Assembly (NCBI GenBank): GCA_031292565.1
Contig: JARLGW010000001.1
Coordinates: 682,001 to 746,000 of the forward strand
DNA from: Paludibacteraceae bacterium
Lineage (GTDB): Bacteria > Bacteroidota > Bacteroidia > Bacteroidales > Paludibacteraceae
Length of the DNA: 64,000 bases
Reading direction: 5' to 3'
In this document: piece by piece, positions 17,488 through 27,984 of the stretch
How positions within the stretch are numbered: the stretch's first letter is position 1
How the letters are laid out: every line of letters starts with the position of its first letter
Position numbers and translations under genes: made by a program
The notes under the pieces: generated by a model
Databases searched by the model: none
Seen by the model: only the letters and a program-made list of their open reading frames with translations
Told to the model about the DNA's origin: nothing

Positions 17488-18747
17488 ATGAAAGTTGATG
17501 TACTGTTAGGCCTTCAATGGGGTGACGAAGGAAAAGGAAAAGTTGTGGATGTATTAACCCCTCGTTACGATGTAGTAAGCCGTTTTCAAGGCGGCCCCAA
17601 TGCCGGTCACACGCTCGAATTCGCAGGCCAGAAATACGTGCTAAGGTCAATCCCTTCGGGAATTTTCCAAGGAAACAAAATTAACATTATCGGGAATGGA
17701 GTTGTGCTCGACCCAGCCCTATTCAAAGCGGAAGTAGAAGCCTTGGAAGCTTCGGGACATGATTTAACCAAACGACTTTACATCTCAAAGAAAGCTCACT
17801 TAATATTGCCTACCCACAGGCTATTGGATGCTGCCTACGAAAAAGCCAAGGGCGATTCAAAGATCGGCACCACGGGAAAAGGCATCGGCCCTACTTATAC
17901 TGATAAAATCAGCCGCAACGGTGTACGTGTAGGTGATATTCTATGCGATTTTGAAAAGAAATATACCATAGCCATCAACAAGCACAAAGCCATTTTAGCC
18001 CAATACAATTTCGAATACGATTTGAAAAAGATTGAAGATGAATGGTTTGAAGGCATTGAAAAGTTGAAACAATTCACTTTTATTGATAGCGAACATGAAA
18101 TAAACAACAAGCTGAAAGAAAACAAATCGGTGTTGGCCGAAGGAGCTCAAGGCACTATGCTCGATATTGATTTCGGTTCGTACCCATTTGTAACATCATC
18201 CAACACCATTTGTGCCGGAGCATGTACCGGGTTGGGTATTGCCCCACGAAACATAGGCGAAGTATTTGGTATTTTTAAAGCCTATTGTACCCGTGTAGGT
18301 AGCGGCCCCTTCCCTACCGAATTGCTAGACGAAACGGGCGATTCGCTTCGAAAACTGGGATTCGAATTCGGCTCTGTAACCGGACGACCTCGCCGATGTG
18401 GTTGGATTGATTTGGTGGCATTGAAATATGCGATCATGATTAATGGCGTATCCAAACTTATTATGATGAAAAGCGATGTGCTGGATTCATTCAAAACAAT
18501 TAAAGCCTGCGTGGCTTACAAAATAAACGGTGAAACGGTAACTGAATTTCCATACGAAATTACGGACAACTTGGAACCTGTTTATAAAGAATTGGCAGGC
18601 TGGGAAACTGACATGACAAAAATGCAGAACGAAAAAGAATTTCCGGTACAGTTTAATGATTACATTGCTTTCTTGGAAAAAGAACTGCAAGTGCCTATCT
18701 ATATCGTTTCAGTAGGGCCGGACAGAGCTCAAACAATAGTACGATAA
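17488..18747 (+). CDS. purA: Adenylosuccinate synthetase
   Basis: PurA joins IMP and aspartate using GTP, giving adenylosuccinate, the first step from IMP to AMP. The 419-residue protein opens with the family P-loop region LLGLQWGDEGKGKVVD and continues with GGPNAGHT near 37-44, GTTGKGIGPTYTDK near 129-142, the GAQGTMLDIDFGSYPFVTSSN block and a GRPRRCGWID block. The length is normal. It is monocistronic, with a strong terminator downstream, and a hairpin in the leader. Confidence 0.97.
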   Translation: MKVDVLLGLQWGDEGKGKVVDVLTPRYDVVSRFQGGPNAGHTLEFAGQKYVLRSIPSGIFQGNKINIIGNGVVLDPALFKAEVEALEASGHDLTKRLYISKKAHLILPTHRLLDAAYEKAKGDSKIGTTGKGIGPTYTDKISRNGVRVGDILCDFEKKYTIAINKHKAILAQYNFEYDLKKIEDEWFEGIEKLKQFTFIDSEHEINNKLKENKSVLAEGAQGTMLDIDFGSYPFVTSSNTICAGACTGLGIAPRNIGEVFGIFKAYCTRVGSGPFPTELLDETGDSLRKLGFEFGSVTGRPRRCGWIDLVALKYAIMINGVSKLIMMKSDVLDSFKTIKACVAYKINGETVTEFPYEITDNLEPVYKELAGWETDMTKMQNEKEFPVQFNDYIAFLEKELQVPIYIVSVGPDRAQTIVR

Positions 18748-18792
18748 AACGGCTAAGATTCAAAAACAAACCTATACTTTGTTAATAGAACC

Positions 18793-18832
18793 AAACCTGC
18801 CAACACCATAACATGGTAATGGCAGGTTTTTT
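18793..18832 (+). terminator. purA terminator
   Basis: AAACCTGCCA pairs with TGGCAGGTTT across a 17-base loop, followed by a T run. Confidence 0.85.
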
Positions 18833-18870
18833 GATATATATTTATCCATAAACTTAAAAATAAAAATTGT

Positions 18871-19542
18871 ATGTATTGGATCCTATTTATTGGTACTGCT
18901 TTAGCCAGTTGGCTTGTTTCGGCCAACTTGAAAAGAAAGTTTAAGGCCTACTCCCAAATTCCATTAGGGCTGACAGGTAGAGAGATTGCCGAGAAAATGC
19001 TAAGAGACAATGAAATCGACGATGTGAAGGTAGTTTCCACCGAAGGAATGCTTACTGACCACTATAACCCGGCAACAAAAACTGTAAACTTGAGCGAAAG
19101 TGTTTATATCTCTAGCAACATTGCCGCGGCAGCTGTAGCGGCTCACGAATGCGGACACGCGTTGCAACACGCTAAAGCATACGCACCTCTTAATCTGCGT
19201 TCAAAATTAGTTCCTATTGTGAGTTTTTCATCTCAATGGATGCAATGGGTTATTTTAGCAGGCCTGCTAATGGTTAATCAAATTGGAACTACACTATTAT
19301 TAGTAGGAATTATTTTGTTTGGACTGACTACTTTATTCAGCTTTATTACCCTACCGGTAGAAATAGATGCCAGCCGCAGAGCTTTAATTTGGCTTAGCGA
19401 TTCGGGTATCACCAATATAGAGACTCACGACAAAGCAAAAGGGGCTTTAAAAGCAGCCGCCTACACGTATGTAGTTGCAGCTCTCGGTTCGTTAGCTACG
19501 CTGCTTTATTACATTATGGTTTTCACAGGAAGAAGAAACTAA
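18871..19542 (+). CDS. Membrane zinc metallopeptidase (YugP-like)
   Basis: The 223-residue protein begins with a membrane segment and carries the zinc-binding motif AAHECGHALQH (H92, E93, H96). Two or three further membrane segments follow (WVILAGLLMVNQIGTTLLLVG, a GLTTLFSFITLPVEID helix and a C-terminal helix). The PVEIDASRRA stretch after the third helix is a family hallmark and supplies the third zinc ligand region. It belongs to the widespread YugP family of neutral zinc peptidases, whose substrate is unknown. A shared bidirectional terminator follows. Confidence 0.88.
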   Translation: MYWILFIGTALASWLVSANLKRKFKAYSQIPLGLTGREIAEKMLRDNEIDDVKVVSTEGMLTDHYNPATKTVNLSESVYISSNIAAAAVAAHECGHALQHAKAYAPLNLRSKLVPIVSFSSQWMQWVILAGLLMVNQIGTTLLLVGIILFGLTTLFSFITLPVEIDASRRALIWLSDSGITNIETHDKAKGALKAAAYTYVVAALGSLATLLYYIMVFTGRRN

Positions 19543-19564
19543 ATATCAACTTCATATATTCATC

Positions 19565-19599
19565 AAAAAAGCCGAATCTGAAACAGATTCGGCTTTTTT
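19565..19599. terminator. Bidirectional terminator
   Basis: AAAAAAGCCGAATCTG pairs with CAGATTCGGCTTTTTT around AAA, with a T run on each side. It ends the YugP gene on the plus strand and the small LPVG gene on the minus strand. Confidence 0.92.
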
Positions 19600-19600
19600 A

Positions 19601-19915
19601 TTAATTGGAAACGTATGCTCTTTTTCGTGACTTTTTACATAATCCATATAATAATACACTACCTACCAACGGGAGCAAATTATCGCCAACCGGCAACTCT
19701 CCCGGATCGCCAGGATCTCCACCCATTCCTGTATCACCTAGTAAAGGCTGCACTTTAGGAGGCTGGGCTATGCCTCCACTTCCCAACGAAGAAGATGCGG
19801 AACCGGACGACAAACTTGAGGCTGCTCCCGGATATGATGATCCAAAAGAGAGAATGCTATAACCAAGTAATATAAATACAATTAAACTTTTACTTCTATT
19901 CATGCTGTTCTTCAT
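19601..19915 (-). CDS. Small exported Ser/Gly/Pro-rich protein with LPVG-transmembrane-basic tail (copy 1)
   Basis: I do not recognise a named family. The 104-residue product (or 100 from the second ATG) has a Sec signal peptide ending near SFGSS. A low-complexity region of Ser, Gly and Pro follows (AASSLSSGSASSSLGSGG, then GDPGDPGELPVGD). The end is tripartite: LPVGDN, a hydrophobic helix LLPLVGSVLLYGL, and KKSRKR. This layout resembles sortase or exosortase sorting signals. It lies 110 bases downstream of the giant adhesin gene on the same strand, with the operon terminator right behind. A similar protein follows the second giant adhesin at 49594. Processing by a sorting enzyme is inference. 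Confidence 0.7.
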   Translation of the reverse strand: MKNSMNRSKSLIVFILLGYSILSFGSSYPGAASSLSSGSASSSLGSGGIAQPPKVQPLLGDTGMGGDPGDPGELPVGDNLLPLVGSVLLYGLCKKSRKRAYVSN

Positions 19916-20025
19916 ACTAACTTATCAAAGATATTGATCCTCCACTTTTTATATCAGCTCCTCGTTTTTTTAATAAAGGCGAAGAAACATTTTAATGAAA
20001 AATTTACATAACTCTATTAATGATA

Positions 20026-23000
20026 TTACTTACTACCGGCAATAATTATTTTCTTGGTAAAGGTCTGTGTTGCTGTGTTAGCAGTAATTACATACACTCC
20101 AGTACCATTAACAACGATAGGTTCCAAATTGTTCACGTCATCATAACTATAACTTGTAACTAATTTTCCTGTTACGTCGTACAGAGATATTTTTGCTTTA
20201 GAATCGAACCCTGTAAATGTAATCTTATTGCCTGATACTGATACCGTTATTTTGTCACTTGCGTCAGAAGTCTTCACCCCTGTAGTGGTTCCATTTTCAA
20301 TTGTATTTATAACAAGAGCAAAACGGGTTGTATTAGTACCTGCATCAAGACTTACCGTGTAGGTCGGGTTAGAAAGCAAATCGGTTAATGTGCCATTATC
20401 AGACAAATACAGTTTAGTTATATTAGCCGAATTTTCTGTTGGAACATAATTAAATGTATAGCTTCCAGCGGTTTTGGCATAATAACTGATTGGAACTGTA
20501 ATATCACTTCCAGCTTGATTTAACGGCAAGGCGTTGATTGATAAATTATAGCCGTTCATTGTGCTATAAACCTGTGGTACTGATGCTGATAAGAACTTAA
20601 CACCATCAACATTCAATTCATAACCTGTGGTTGCATCGTTTGACAAACGAACACGTACATTATCACTATACGTTCCATTAGAGAAGGTTAATTTAGCCTC
20701 ATCATAAGAGGATGTTGTTGCACTTCTCAATGAAGTGGTACCGCCAGTAAACGTAAGAGTGGGCGATGCCGTTTGAATGAAGAAGGATTTAAACGGATCT
20801 AAATAGAAATCTTCATTACTAACGGTTTGATAAGAATTGGTTAACGGATCAAAAACATAGCATATAACCGCCGGAGATAAATATCGTAAGTTATAAGCTG
20901 TTGAATATGGATTAGCCACCAGGTTCCATCCTTGGTTTGAAACGGTTGTTGTGCCCGAATAATAATTCAAATCCACATTAACCGTTTTCGATCCATTGGA
21001 GAACAAGTCGTTAGAAGCTGTACCGGCTACTGAATTTACCGCCTGATAATATAAATTAACGCCGTAAGAATTGGTCGATTTGCTTCGTCCCATTATATAG
21101 CCTCTGTTTGCCGTTAAATTTTCAGGAGTAACGGCTACCCAATTCAAACCGTTGGTTGAATTAGCGGCATTATTATAGGCTCTGTTATTACCATCATACA
21201 GATCTACATAGAAATCGCTTTGTGGGGTTAGTGCATGCCCTACAACGTCGTTAACCTGCCCGTGTGCAATATCGAATGGAAAACCTACATTGTACCACAC
21301 ACCGGCGGTAAAATATTTGAGCAGTTTTACCACACCATTATTGTTTACCGTACCATCATTTTTAAATTGTGCGGTAGAGGCGTTGTCTGCTACAAATATG
21401 ATAGAATCATTGGCCGTAAAGGTTCCTTGATTATATATTTTACCTGTAGAGGTGATATAAAGGGTTTTAACAGCTACACTACCGGAGGAAATACTTACCG
21501 TATTACCTGCCGAAATAATAACTTTTCGATCGGATAAAGAGGGTAGCACTGTTGCTGCCGCCCATGTTGCACCTCCGTCAAGAGAAAGATTCCATGTACT
21601 TACAGCACTCCAATCAGCCGAAGCTACGGATTTATATACACTATCTACCACTGCAATTGTTTTAGTTGATGAGCAACCCGTAGCCGTGGTATAGGTAATT
21701 ATGGTAGAACCGCCGGATACTCCAGTTAATAGTCCTGTTGACGAATCTATTGTAGCAACTGCAGGTGTTCCACTAGTCCATGTTCCACCGGTAATATCCG
21801 CCGATAAAGTAGTGGTAGATCCACGCGACACATTAGATGCTCCGGTTATAATAGGTGCTGCATTTACCGTAATTTGAACAGCAGTTGAAGCCGTGGAGCC
21901 ATAACCGTTGCTTACCACGCAATAGTAATAATAAGTGCCTGCTATAGATGCATCGGGTGTATAAGTTGTGGTGGTTCCACCTGTACCTGCAGCTACAATC
22001 GTTCCACCTGTATTGGATTTTGTTGTGTTAGTGTACCATTGGTAAGTAACCACTTGATCACTTGCAAGAGTACCTAATGTAGTGGTACCACCAATACACT
22101 CACTTTGATTATCCGTAGGCTGTGTTGTAACAACCGGATTTTTATGGCAAACAGTCCAAGCCAACGGATTAGAACTTGTAACGCTTGTAACAGTAGTCAC
22201 ATAGCTTGATGTGCTACCACCTACAGCAGTCCATCCAGTGTTATAATTGTAAGCAATACCATTTGTTGGGTCGGTGGCCAATGTGCCGTTGGCCGAACCT
22301 GCATCCCATGTAAATGCCAAGGTGGAGGCCGAACCGGTTATGCCACCAATATTCCATTTATAGTTCAAGGCATTGGTCAATGAAGGTGTACTTATTGGCA
22401 CCACATTCACCGTGTATGTTTGCGAAGTTCCACCCGTGTTGGTTATGGTAACCGGTGTGTAATGGGTAGCATCGGCTCCAACAGGGAATACATACGAACC
22501 TGAAGCCGTGGCATATTGTACCACACCCGCCCCATTGGTTACAATATGACTGCTTGCACTTGGAGTTCCGGCTATAGCATTGCTTACTGTTAAGTTATAA
22601 CCGCCTATCGTTAAATTACCAGCCGTAAGAGTAAGCGTGCCTCCTACGGTTAAATTACTATTCAAGGTAACACCATTCGAATTATTCACAGTAAATGAAC
22701 CTACCGTGTAAGTGCCTGTTGCCGAAATGGTTTGAGCAGTTGTTCCGGCTAAGAACATCCGGGCTCCTGTACCAGTACCCGTATAGTTGGTAAAGGTTCC
22801 TCCTGTAATTGTTACATTTCCTTTTATGGTTGTTGATGAAGTATTAGCCGCTGAAGAGTTACTTGAAGTCAATGTTCCTCCGGATAAGGTTACATCTCCG
22901 ATTACGGTTAATGTACTGGCGGCTGTACTGGTACCCCCAGCTACGGCATACGTACCACCGGAGATGGTCATTCCATTGGAAACGGTTAATGCTCTAGCAG

Positions 23001-26000
23001 TGCTTCCAGTCCCTTGAGATATAGACCCGGCACCGGTACCCTTAATGATAAGCGTGCCGATGGTACATGGCGTGTAGCTTAAGAAATTGTACCCGGCGGT
23101 ACCCGCGTTATCAGAAGCCGATTGCACATCAAAAATCAAGGTGCCAGGTAAGTCTTTTGTTATTCTTAAATTATCACCCGAAGCAGGTAAGCGTTTAATG
23201 GTTACAACACTGGTTGTAGCATACGTTGCATTTGTTGTAGGTATATAATATAATTTATCGCTAGGTGCCGTTGTATTTAAGTTAGCAGGGGTAGTAGGAT
23301 TAACTATATAGTTACCATTCACCACTATAGCCCCGGTAATAACTGGAGAATTGGATGCGCTAGCATTGGCCGAAGCGGTATATTCCAACGTACCATTTTG
23401 CTCTATGGTTAAGGTATCCGAAGCTGCTACGGTATAAATAGCAGAACAAGTTAACGTACCTCCTGCTTTCACATTCGTTTTACCAATAGCCGTTGCCGTG
23501 GATATAGTAATATTATGTCCGCTCAGAATACTTACCGATTTTGCACTACTGGTAGGTGCAGTAGTAGCAGCTATCCAAGTTAAACCGTCGGGAGAACTTT
23601 GCCAGTTAGTTGCCACACTCCAATCGCCTGTAGCTACTGATTGAAAATAATCGTTAACACCCGTGGCAACAGTACCTGCCAAACTAAAGCTTTGCGTGGT
23701 GGCTCCTGTACTGGTAAAGATAGCTGTGCCTGAATGAGAAATTCCTGAAGTAGGATAATAACGAACATAGATAGTACCCGATGCCACCGAACCTGATTTT
23801 GTAATGGTTGCAGTAGTTGCCCAATTAGCATTATCAGTACTTACCTGGAATGGAGCATCAGCCGTAACTGCAATATCAGTTGACAGATTAGAGCCGGAAA
23901 TAGCACAACTTTGAGATGCGGTAGGGTTATATCCTGCCGAAGTAAAGCTTATGGTTCCCGAAGTACAAACGGATATACTAGGAGTGGCTATAATTACTGA
24001 TACTGTGTATTGTTTTGTAGTACTTCCATCCTCGGCTGTTATAGTATAAGTTACACTGGAACTGAAATTTTGTAATCCACTAGGTATATATGTAGCACCA
24101 CCTGAAACAGTTACGGAAGGAGTTAACGATGTTAAATCCGTACCATAAGGCATCGTTACTGAAATATTTGTACCACTGATAGTGGAACTGATTTGCCCGG
24201 AGACACTAAAGGCTGTAATATCACAAGCAGTACTTACTGCCGCTTTGGTAATCGTTACCGTGTAAACTTGAGTTGAACCATCTTCAGCGGTTACTGTATA
24301 ATTTACCGGAGAAGTAAAATCTTCGGCTGTACCGGAAGTCGGGCTCACCGTTGCATAATCGGAACTGGTAATTGTTGGCGACAGACTGGTAACATTCGTA
24401 CTATGCAACACAGTTGCTGTAATAGAAGTACCACTAATCGTTGCCGATACACCCGCAATAGTAAAGACCGTAATATCCTTGGCTGTACTTAGTGTACGAA
24501 TAGTAGTTGATGCTGACGACAGCACGGATGTAGAATACACGTCTCCATCGCCCAACGCTCTCACTTTGTAGTAATAACTGGTATTAGAACTCAATCCGGT
24601 AATAGCTACACTCGTCGCATTAGCTGCCGTGGTAACGCTTGTTATGGAATCACCTGTCGTGTTATACACTACTACTCTATACCCTAATTCATTGCTGACA
24701 TCCGACCAATTTGCGGTAAAGCCTTGGTTAGTGGCTGTACTTGGGCTTCCTACTGTTGGAGCCGTAAGAGGAGTAATACCCACGCAAGTGCCATTAAATA
24801 CTATTTTCACAATACTCACATTGCCCGATAATGCAACTTGAACATAAGAATTAGCAGCTATTGTACTTGCCGGAGTTATTATCATAGAATCACAGGTACC
24901 ACTAGTAGTAAACATTGCATCTCCACCACTTGCCGAAGCTGAAGCTGACGAATAATTACTTGTAGTTGTTCCAACCTGCATAGATGAAAAAGCTCTATTA
25001 CTTCCTCCAGATCCAAGTCCATAAATTTTAAAACTACTAATTGCATTATACGTTTTAAAGGCAAAAAGACTACCACTGGTGGTTAACCCGCTTGTATTTC
25101 CTTGACATGTAGATAACCCGGTGGTTAAACTCCACGAGCTTGACCCTGTGGCATTTTTCATCAAATAACCCACACCTGAAACTTCATAATAATAAGAGGG
25201 AGTTCCTCCTGTAACATACGTTGCACTTGGTACTGAAAGTGTATAACTACATGTAGCTGCTTGGTTCGTTACCGTTACGGTATATGTTTTTGTCGATCCA
25301 TCTTGAGCCGTCACAGTATAAGTAACAGGGCTTCTAAAATCCTGATTAACGCCCGAAGCCGGATTTATTGTAGCATTGGCAGATATAGTTATACTAGGGA
25401 TTAAAGTATATCTATCCGTAAGTGCAGGCATTACAATGGTAACAGTATAAGGCGAAGTAGTGCTGTTTATCGTTGTGCTTGTAGCCGTAGCGTTAGTAAA
25501 GGCAAAAGCCGTAATATCCTTGCTACTGCTTCCGGCAGCATTCGTAACTGTTACCGTGTAATTCTGCGTGGTAGTACCATCAGCAGCAGTAACCGTATAA
25601 GTTACAGGTGAAGTGAAATCATGAGAGGTTCCCGAAGTCGGACTCACCGTTGCTCCGGCAGATAATGTTATTGTCGGGATTAAACTGGTTAAACTCGTAC
25701 CATAAGGCATCACTACAGAGATAGCAGTGCCACTAATATTAGAACTTGTTTGACTAGCAATGCTAAAGGCGGTAATATTACATACCGAACTAAGCGTTGT
25801 AAAGCTAGCCGATGCGGAAGATTCGTCGGAATTAACTGCACCAACAGCCGTTACCGTGTAAGTATAAGTTGTACCCGCGGTTAAGCCCGTAATAGCAACA
25901 CTGGTACCTGTTGCTCCAGTTTGTGTGGCAACCACCGATGCACCCTGATATACTTTTACCGTGTAACTGGTAGCATTGCTCACCCCCGTCCAATTGGCCG

Positions 26001-27843
26001 TGAAACCAGTACCTGTAATACTTGATGCAGTGCCAACCGTAGGAGTTGCCAATTTTACGGTAATAGTACCTGTTAATGCCGAAGAAGTATTTGTACCATC
26101 GGTAGACGTTATGCTATAATTATATGTTCCCGCTACCGTTGGAGTTCCCGAAATGGTTACAGGGCCACTGCCACTATTATTATTCACGCTCATCCCTGTT
26201 GGGGTTGAGCTAGATGATCCCGTCCATGTTACAGTAGCACTTGTAGCGGAACCTCCCCAGGTGTACACGATACTACCGACAGCCGAACCTGCACTTACAG
26301 TTTGCGAAGCTGTTCCACTGGTTAAAACGATAGTTGGTGTTGTACCTCCACTTACCACCACTGAAACAATATTGCTGGTAACGCTTGGTGTACACGTACC
26401 ACTCACCACGCAATAATACCAGATAGTGCCAATAGCAGAAGTTGAAGGCGTGTAAGTAGAACTTGTTTGACCGGTCAATGTTGTTGCTCCGGTAGTAGAT
26501 TGAGAGGTATTGCTATACCATTGATAGCTTACCCCTGCACCCGATGCACCAACCGACAATGCACTAGCCGTAGCACCCTGAGTATAAGTGGTTCCCGTAG
26601 GTTGTGTGGTTATCGACGGCGTAGCTAACGTAGTTACCGTTATAGTACCTGACCAATCAGAACTTCCGGCAGTGGTTACCGCTTTTACCCTGTAATAGTA
26701 AGGAGTACCCGCGGCTAAACCTGTAACCGCTTGTGATATAGATGAAATACCTGTAACTTGGGTATTTGTAGCAAACGTGTTATCAGTACCATATTGCAAG
26801 GTGTAAGTTGGCGTGTAGGCACTACCACCCGATGGAGCAGCCCAGTTAGCGGTAAACCCTGAACATGCAGATGTCCCGGCTGATGCTGTAGGTGCTGCGG
26901 GTAGAGTAACAAAACTTGCATCTGTTCCATTTGTTGTGTTACACGAGCTAGTACCTGAAACTCTATAATGATAGGTAGTATTAGCCGTCAATCCTGTTAA
27001 TGCAGCAGTTACAGCCGTAGCACTAGAACCAGTAACAGGACTTTCTGCAGCGGTTACATTACTGCCATAGCTGGTAGTGAGGCCATAATTAAAAGTAACT
27101 GCAGTAGATAAACTATTTGCATTTATCGTTCCATTGAGAGTAGCCGTTGTAGCGGTGGTACCACTAGCGGCACCCGTTGTAGCGGTTGGGGCGGTACATG
27201 ATGTAGCCGCGGTAAAAGTTATACTTGAATTACTAATAATAAAATATTTACCAGAAGACCCACTTGAACACCAAGGATATACCCTAAATGACAATGTACT
27301 ACCAGAAGGGACGGTAATGTTAGTTCCCCCATTAAAATTAGTACTGGTATATGAACATGTTGTTAAATAAGGACTGCTACCATTAGTCTGAACAGACAAA
27401 GGACTGGCCGATGCTACTAAAGCATAGTTAGTGGTGGAAAAACCATCTAACGAATAATAAATAGCTGCAGAACATGGACTACTGCCATACCCTAAATAAG
27501 TATTAATAGCACTAACATTTAAATCATAGCCACTTGCAGCAGTCACTTTGAACTCTACATAATTTGAAGTAGAAAAAGCGGTAGGCATATAGGTGGCTCC
27601 ACTAGATGTACCAGTAACTCTCAAAGCACCTGCAGCTCCAGCTGAATTTTTACCCGTATAGTCTTTTACAGCAAATGGAGAAGTCTGAACATTTGCATTT
27701 GTTGATGTATAACCAGTTCCTGAAGTTGACGATGGAGTCAAGGCGGAACTCAAAGCCCATGTTACTGTTGTTTGAGCCCAAACACTTGCCGAATCGGTCA
27801 ATAAAAAAGCTAATAGCAAAGCTATTAACAACCTTTTCTTCAT
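20026..27843 (-). CDS. Giant multidomain T9SS surface protein (adhesin-like), copy 1
   Basis: About 2605 residues from the ATG at 27843, whose MKKRLLIALLLAFLL signal peptide ends at SVWAQ. Roughly: beta-sandwich 25-215; fibronectin III-like 218-405; Ig-like 406-600; FN3 600-680; DUF5018-like modules 690-850 and 1115-1285; lectin-like region 860-1000; choice-of-anchor-like 1290-1390; beta-solenoid-like repeats 1395-1900; Ig and BIG2-like 1905-2065; a C-terminal module with NLVANPY; and a type A T9SS sorting domain in the last 80 residues (YDVTGKLV, GVYVI, KKIIIAG). The frame is open further upstream to ATGs at 27945 and 27969, but these lack a clean signal peptide. The protein should be secreted across the outer membrane and anchored. 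Ligands are unknown. Confidence 0.85.
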   Translation of the reverse strand: MKKRLLIALLLAFLLTDSASVWAQTTVTWALSSALTPSSTSGTGYTSTNANVQTSPFAVKDYTGKNSAGAAGALRVTGTSSGATYMPTAFSTSNYVEFKVTAASGYDLNVSAINTYLGYGSSPCSAAIYYSLDGFSTTNYALVASASPLSVQTNGSSPYLTTCSYTSTNFNGGTNITVPSGSTLSFRVYPWCSSGSSGKYFIISNSSITFTAATSCTAPTATTGAASGTTATTATLNGTINANSLSTAVTFNYGLTTSYGSNVTAAESPVTGSSATAVTAALTGLTANTTYHYRVSGTSSCNTTNGTDASFVTLPAAPTASAGTSACSGFTANWAAPSGGSAYTPTYTLQYGTDNTFATNTQVTGISSISQAVTGLAAGTPYYYRVKAVTTAGSSDWSGTITVTTLATPSITTQPTGTTYTQGATASALSVGASGAGVSYQWYSNTSQSTTGATTLTGQTSSTYTPSTSAIGTIWYYCVVSGTCTPSVTSNIVSVVVSGGTTPTIVLTSGTASQTVSAGSAVGSIVYTWGGSATSATVTWTGSSSSTPTGMSVNNNSGSGPVTISGTPTVAGTYNYSITSTDGTNTSSALTGTITVKLATPTVGTASSITGTGFTANWTGVSNATSYTVKVYQGASVVATQTGATGTSVAITGLTAGTTYTYTVTAVGAVNSDESSASASFTTLSSVCNITAFSIASQTSSNISGTAISVVMPYGTSLTSLIPTITLSAGATVSPTSGTSHDFTSPVTYTVTAADGTTTQNYTVTVTNAAGSSSKDITAFAFTNATATSTTINSTTSPYTVTIVMPALTDRYTLIPSITISANATINPASGVNQDFRSPVTYTVTAQDGSTKTYTVTVTNQAATCSYTLSVPSATYVTGGTPSYYYEVSGVGYLMKNATGSSSWSLTTGLSTCQGNTSGLTTSGSLFAFKTYNAISSFKIYGLGSGGSNRAFSSMQVGTTTSNYSSASASASGGDAMFTTSGTCDSMIITPASTIAANSYVQVALSGNVSIVKIVFNGTCVGITPLTAPTVGSPSTATNQGFTANWSDVSNELGYRVVVYNTTGDSITSVTTAANATSVAITGLSSNTSYYYKVRALGDGDVYSTSVLSSASTTIRTLSTAKDITVFTIAGVSATISGTSITATVLHSTNVTSLSPTITSSDYATVSPTSGTAEDFTSPVNYTVTAEDGSTQVYTVTITKAAVSTACDITAFSVSGQISSTISGTNISVTMPYGTDLTSLTPSVTVSGGATYIPSGLQNFSSSVTYTITAEDGSTTKQYTVSVIIATPSISVCTSGTISFTSAGYNPTASQSCAISGSNLSTDIAVTADAPFQVSTDNANWATTATITKSGSVASGTIYVRYYPTSGISHSGTAIFTSTGATTQSFSLAGTVATGVNDYFQSVATGDWSVATNWQSSPDGLTWIAATTAPTSSAKSVSILSGHNITISTATAIGKTNVKAGGTLTCSAIYTVAASDTLTIEQNGTLEYTASANASASNSPVITGAIVVNGNYIVNPTTPANLNTTAPSDKLYYIPTTNATYATTSVVTIKRLPASGDNLRITKDLPGTLIFDVQSASDNAGTAGYNFLSYTPCTIGTLIIKGTGAGSISQGTGSTARALTVSNGMTISGGTYAVAGGTSTAASTLTVIGDVTLSGGTLTSSNSSAANTSSTTIKGNVTITGGTFTNYTGTGTGARMFLAGTTAQTISATGTYTVGSFTVNNSNGVTLNSNLTVGGTLTLTAGNLTIGGYNLTVSNAIAGTPSASSHIVTNGAGVVQYATASGSYVFPVGADATHYTPVTITNTGGTSQTYTVNVVPISTPSLTNALNYKWNIGGITGSASTLAFTWDAGSANGTLATDPTNGIAYNYNTGWTAVGGSTSSYVTTVTSVTSSNPLAWTVCHKNPVVTTQPTDNQSECIGGTTTLGTLASDQVVTYQWYTNTTKSNTGGTIVAAGTGGTTTTYTPDASIAGTYYYYCVVSNGYGSTASTAVQITVNAAPIITGASNVSRGSTTTLSADITGGTWTSGTPAVATIDSSTGLLTGVSGGSTIITYTTATGCSSTKTIAVVDSVYKSVASADWSAVSTWNLSLDGGATWAAATVLPSLSDRKVIISAGNTVSISSGSVAVKTLYITSTGKIYNQGTFTANDSIIFVADNASTAQFKNDGTVNNNGVVKLLKYFTAGVWYNVGFPFDIAHGQVNDVVGHALTPQSDFYVDLYDGNNRAYNNAANSTNGLNWVAVTPENLTANRGYIMGRSKSTNSYGVNLYYQAVNSVAGTASNDLFSNGSKTVNVDLNYYSGTTTVSNQGWNLVANPYSTAYNLRYLSPAVICYVFDPLTNSYQTVSNEDFYLDPFKSFFIQTASPTLTFTGGTTSLRSATTSSYDEAKLTFSNGTYSDNVRVRLSNDATTGYELNVDGVKFLSASVPQVYSTMNGYNLSINALPLNQAGSDITVPISYYAKTAGSYTFNYVPTENSANITKLYLSDNGTLTDLLSNPTYTVSLDAGTNTTRFALVINTIENGTTTGVKTSDASDKITVSVSGNKITFTGFDSKAKISLYDVTGKLVTSYSYDDVNNLEPIVVNGTGVYVITANTATQTFTKKIIIAGSK

Positions 27844-27984
27844 GTACAATAAAAAAGCTTTCACCCCTTTAACGAAAATCATTAGATGGCTACCATTAGT
27901 ACCGTTAGCCTTTAATGTTTGGAATAAGAGTAATCTTTTTTTCATATGATAGCAATAATTAATTAACATTTAATCAAAATCTCA

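Noticed and set aside
22787-23017. Valine/proline-rich frames antisense to the giant adhesins (also at 26153, 42337 and 43801)
   Set aside because: They arise from antisense reading of Thr/Ser/Gly-rich repeat codons and have no start signals.
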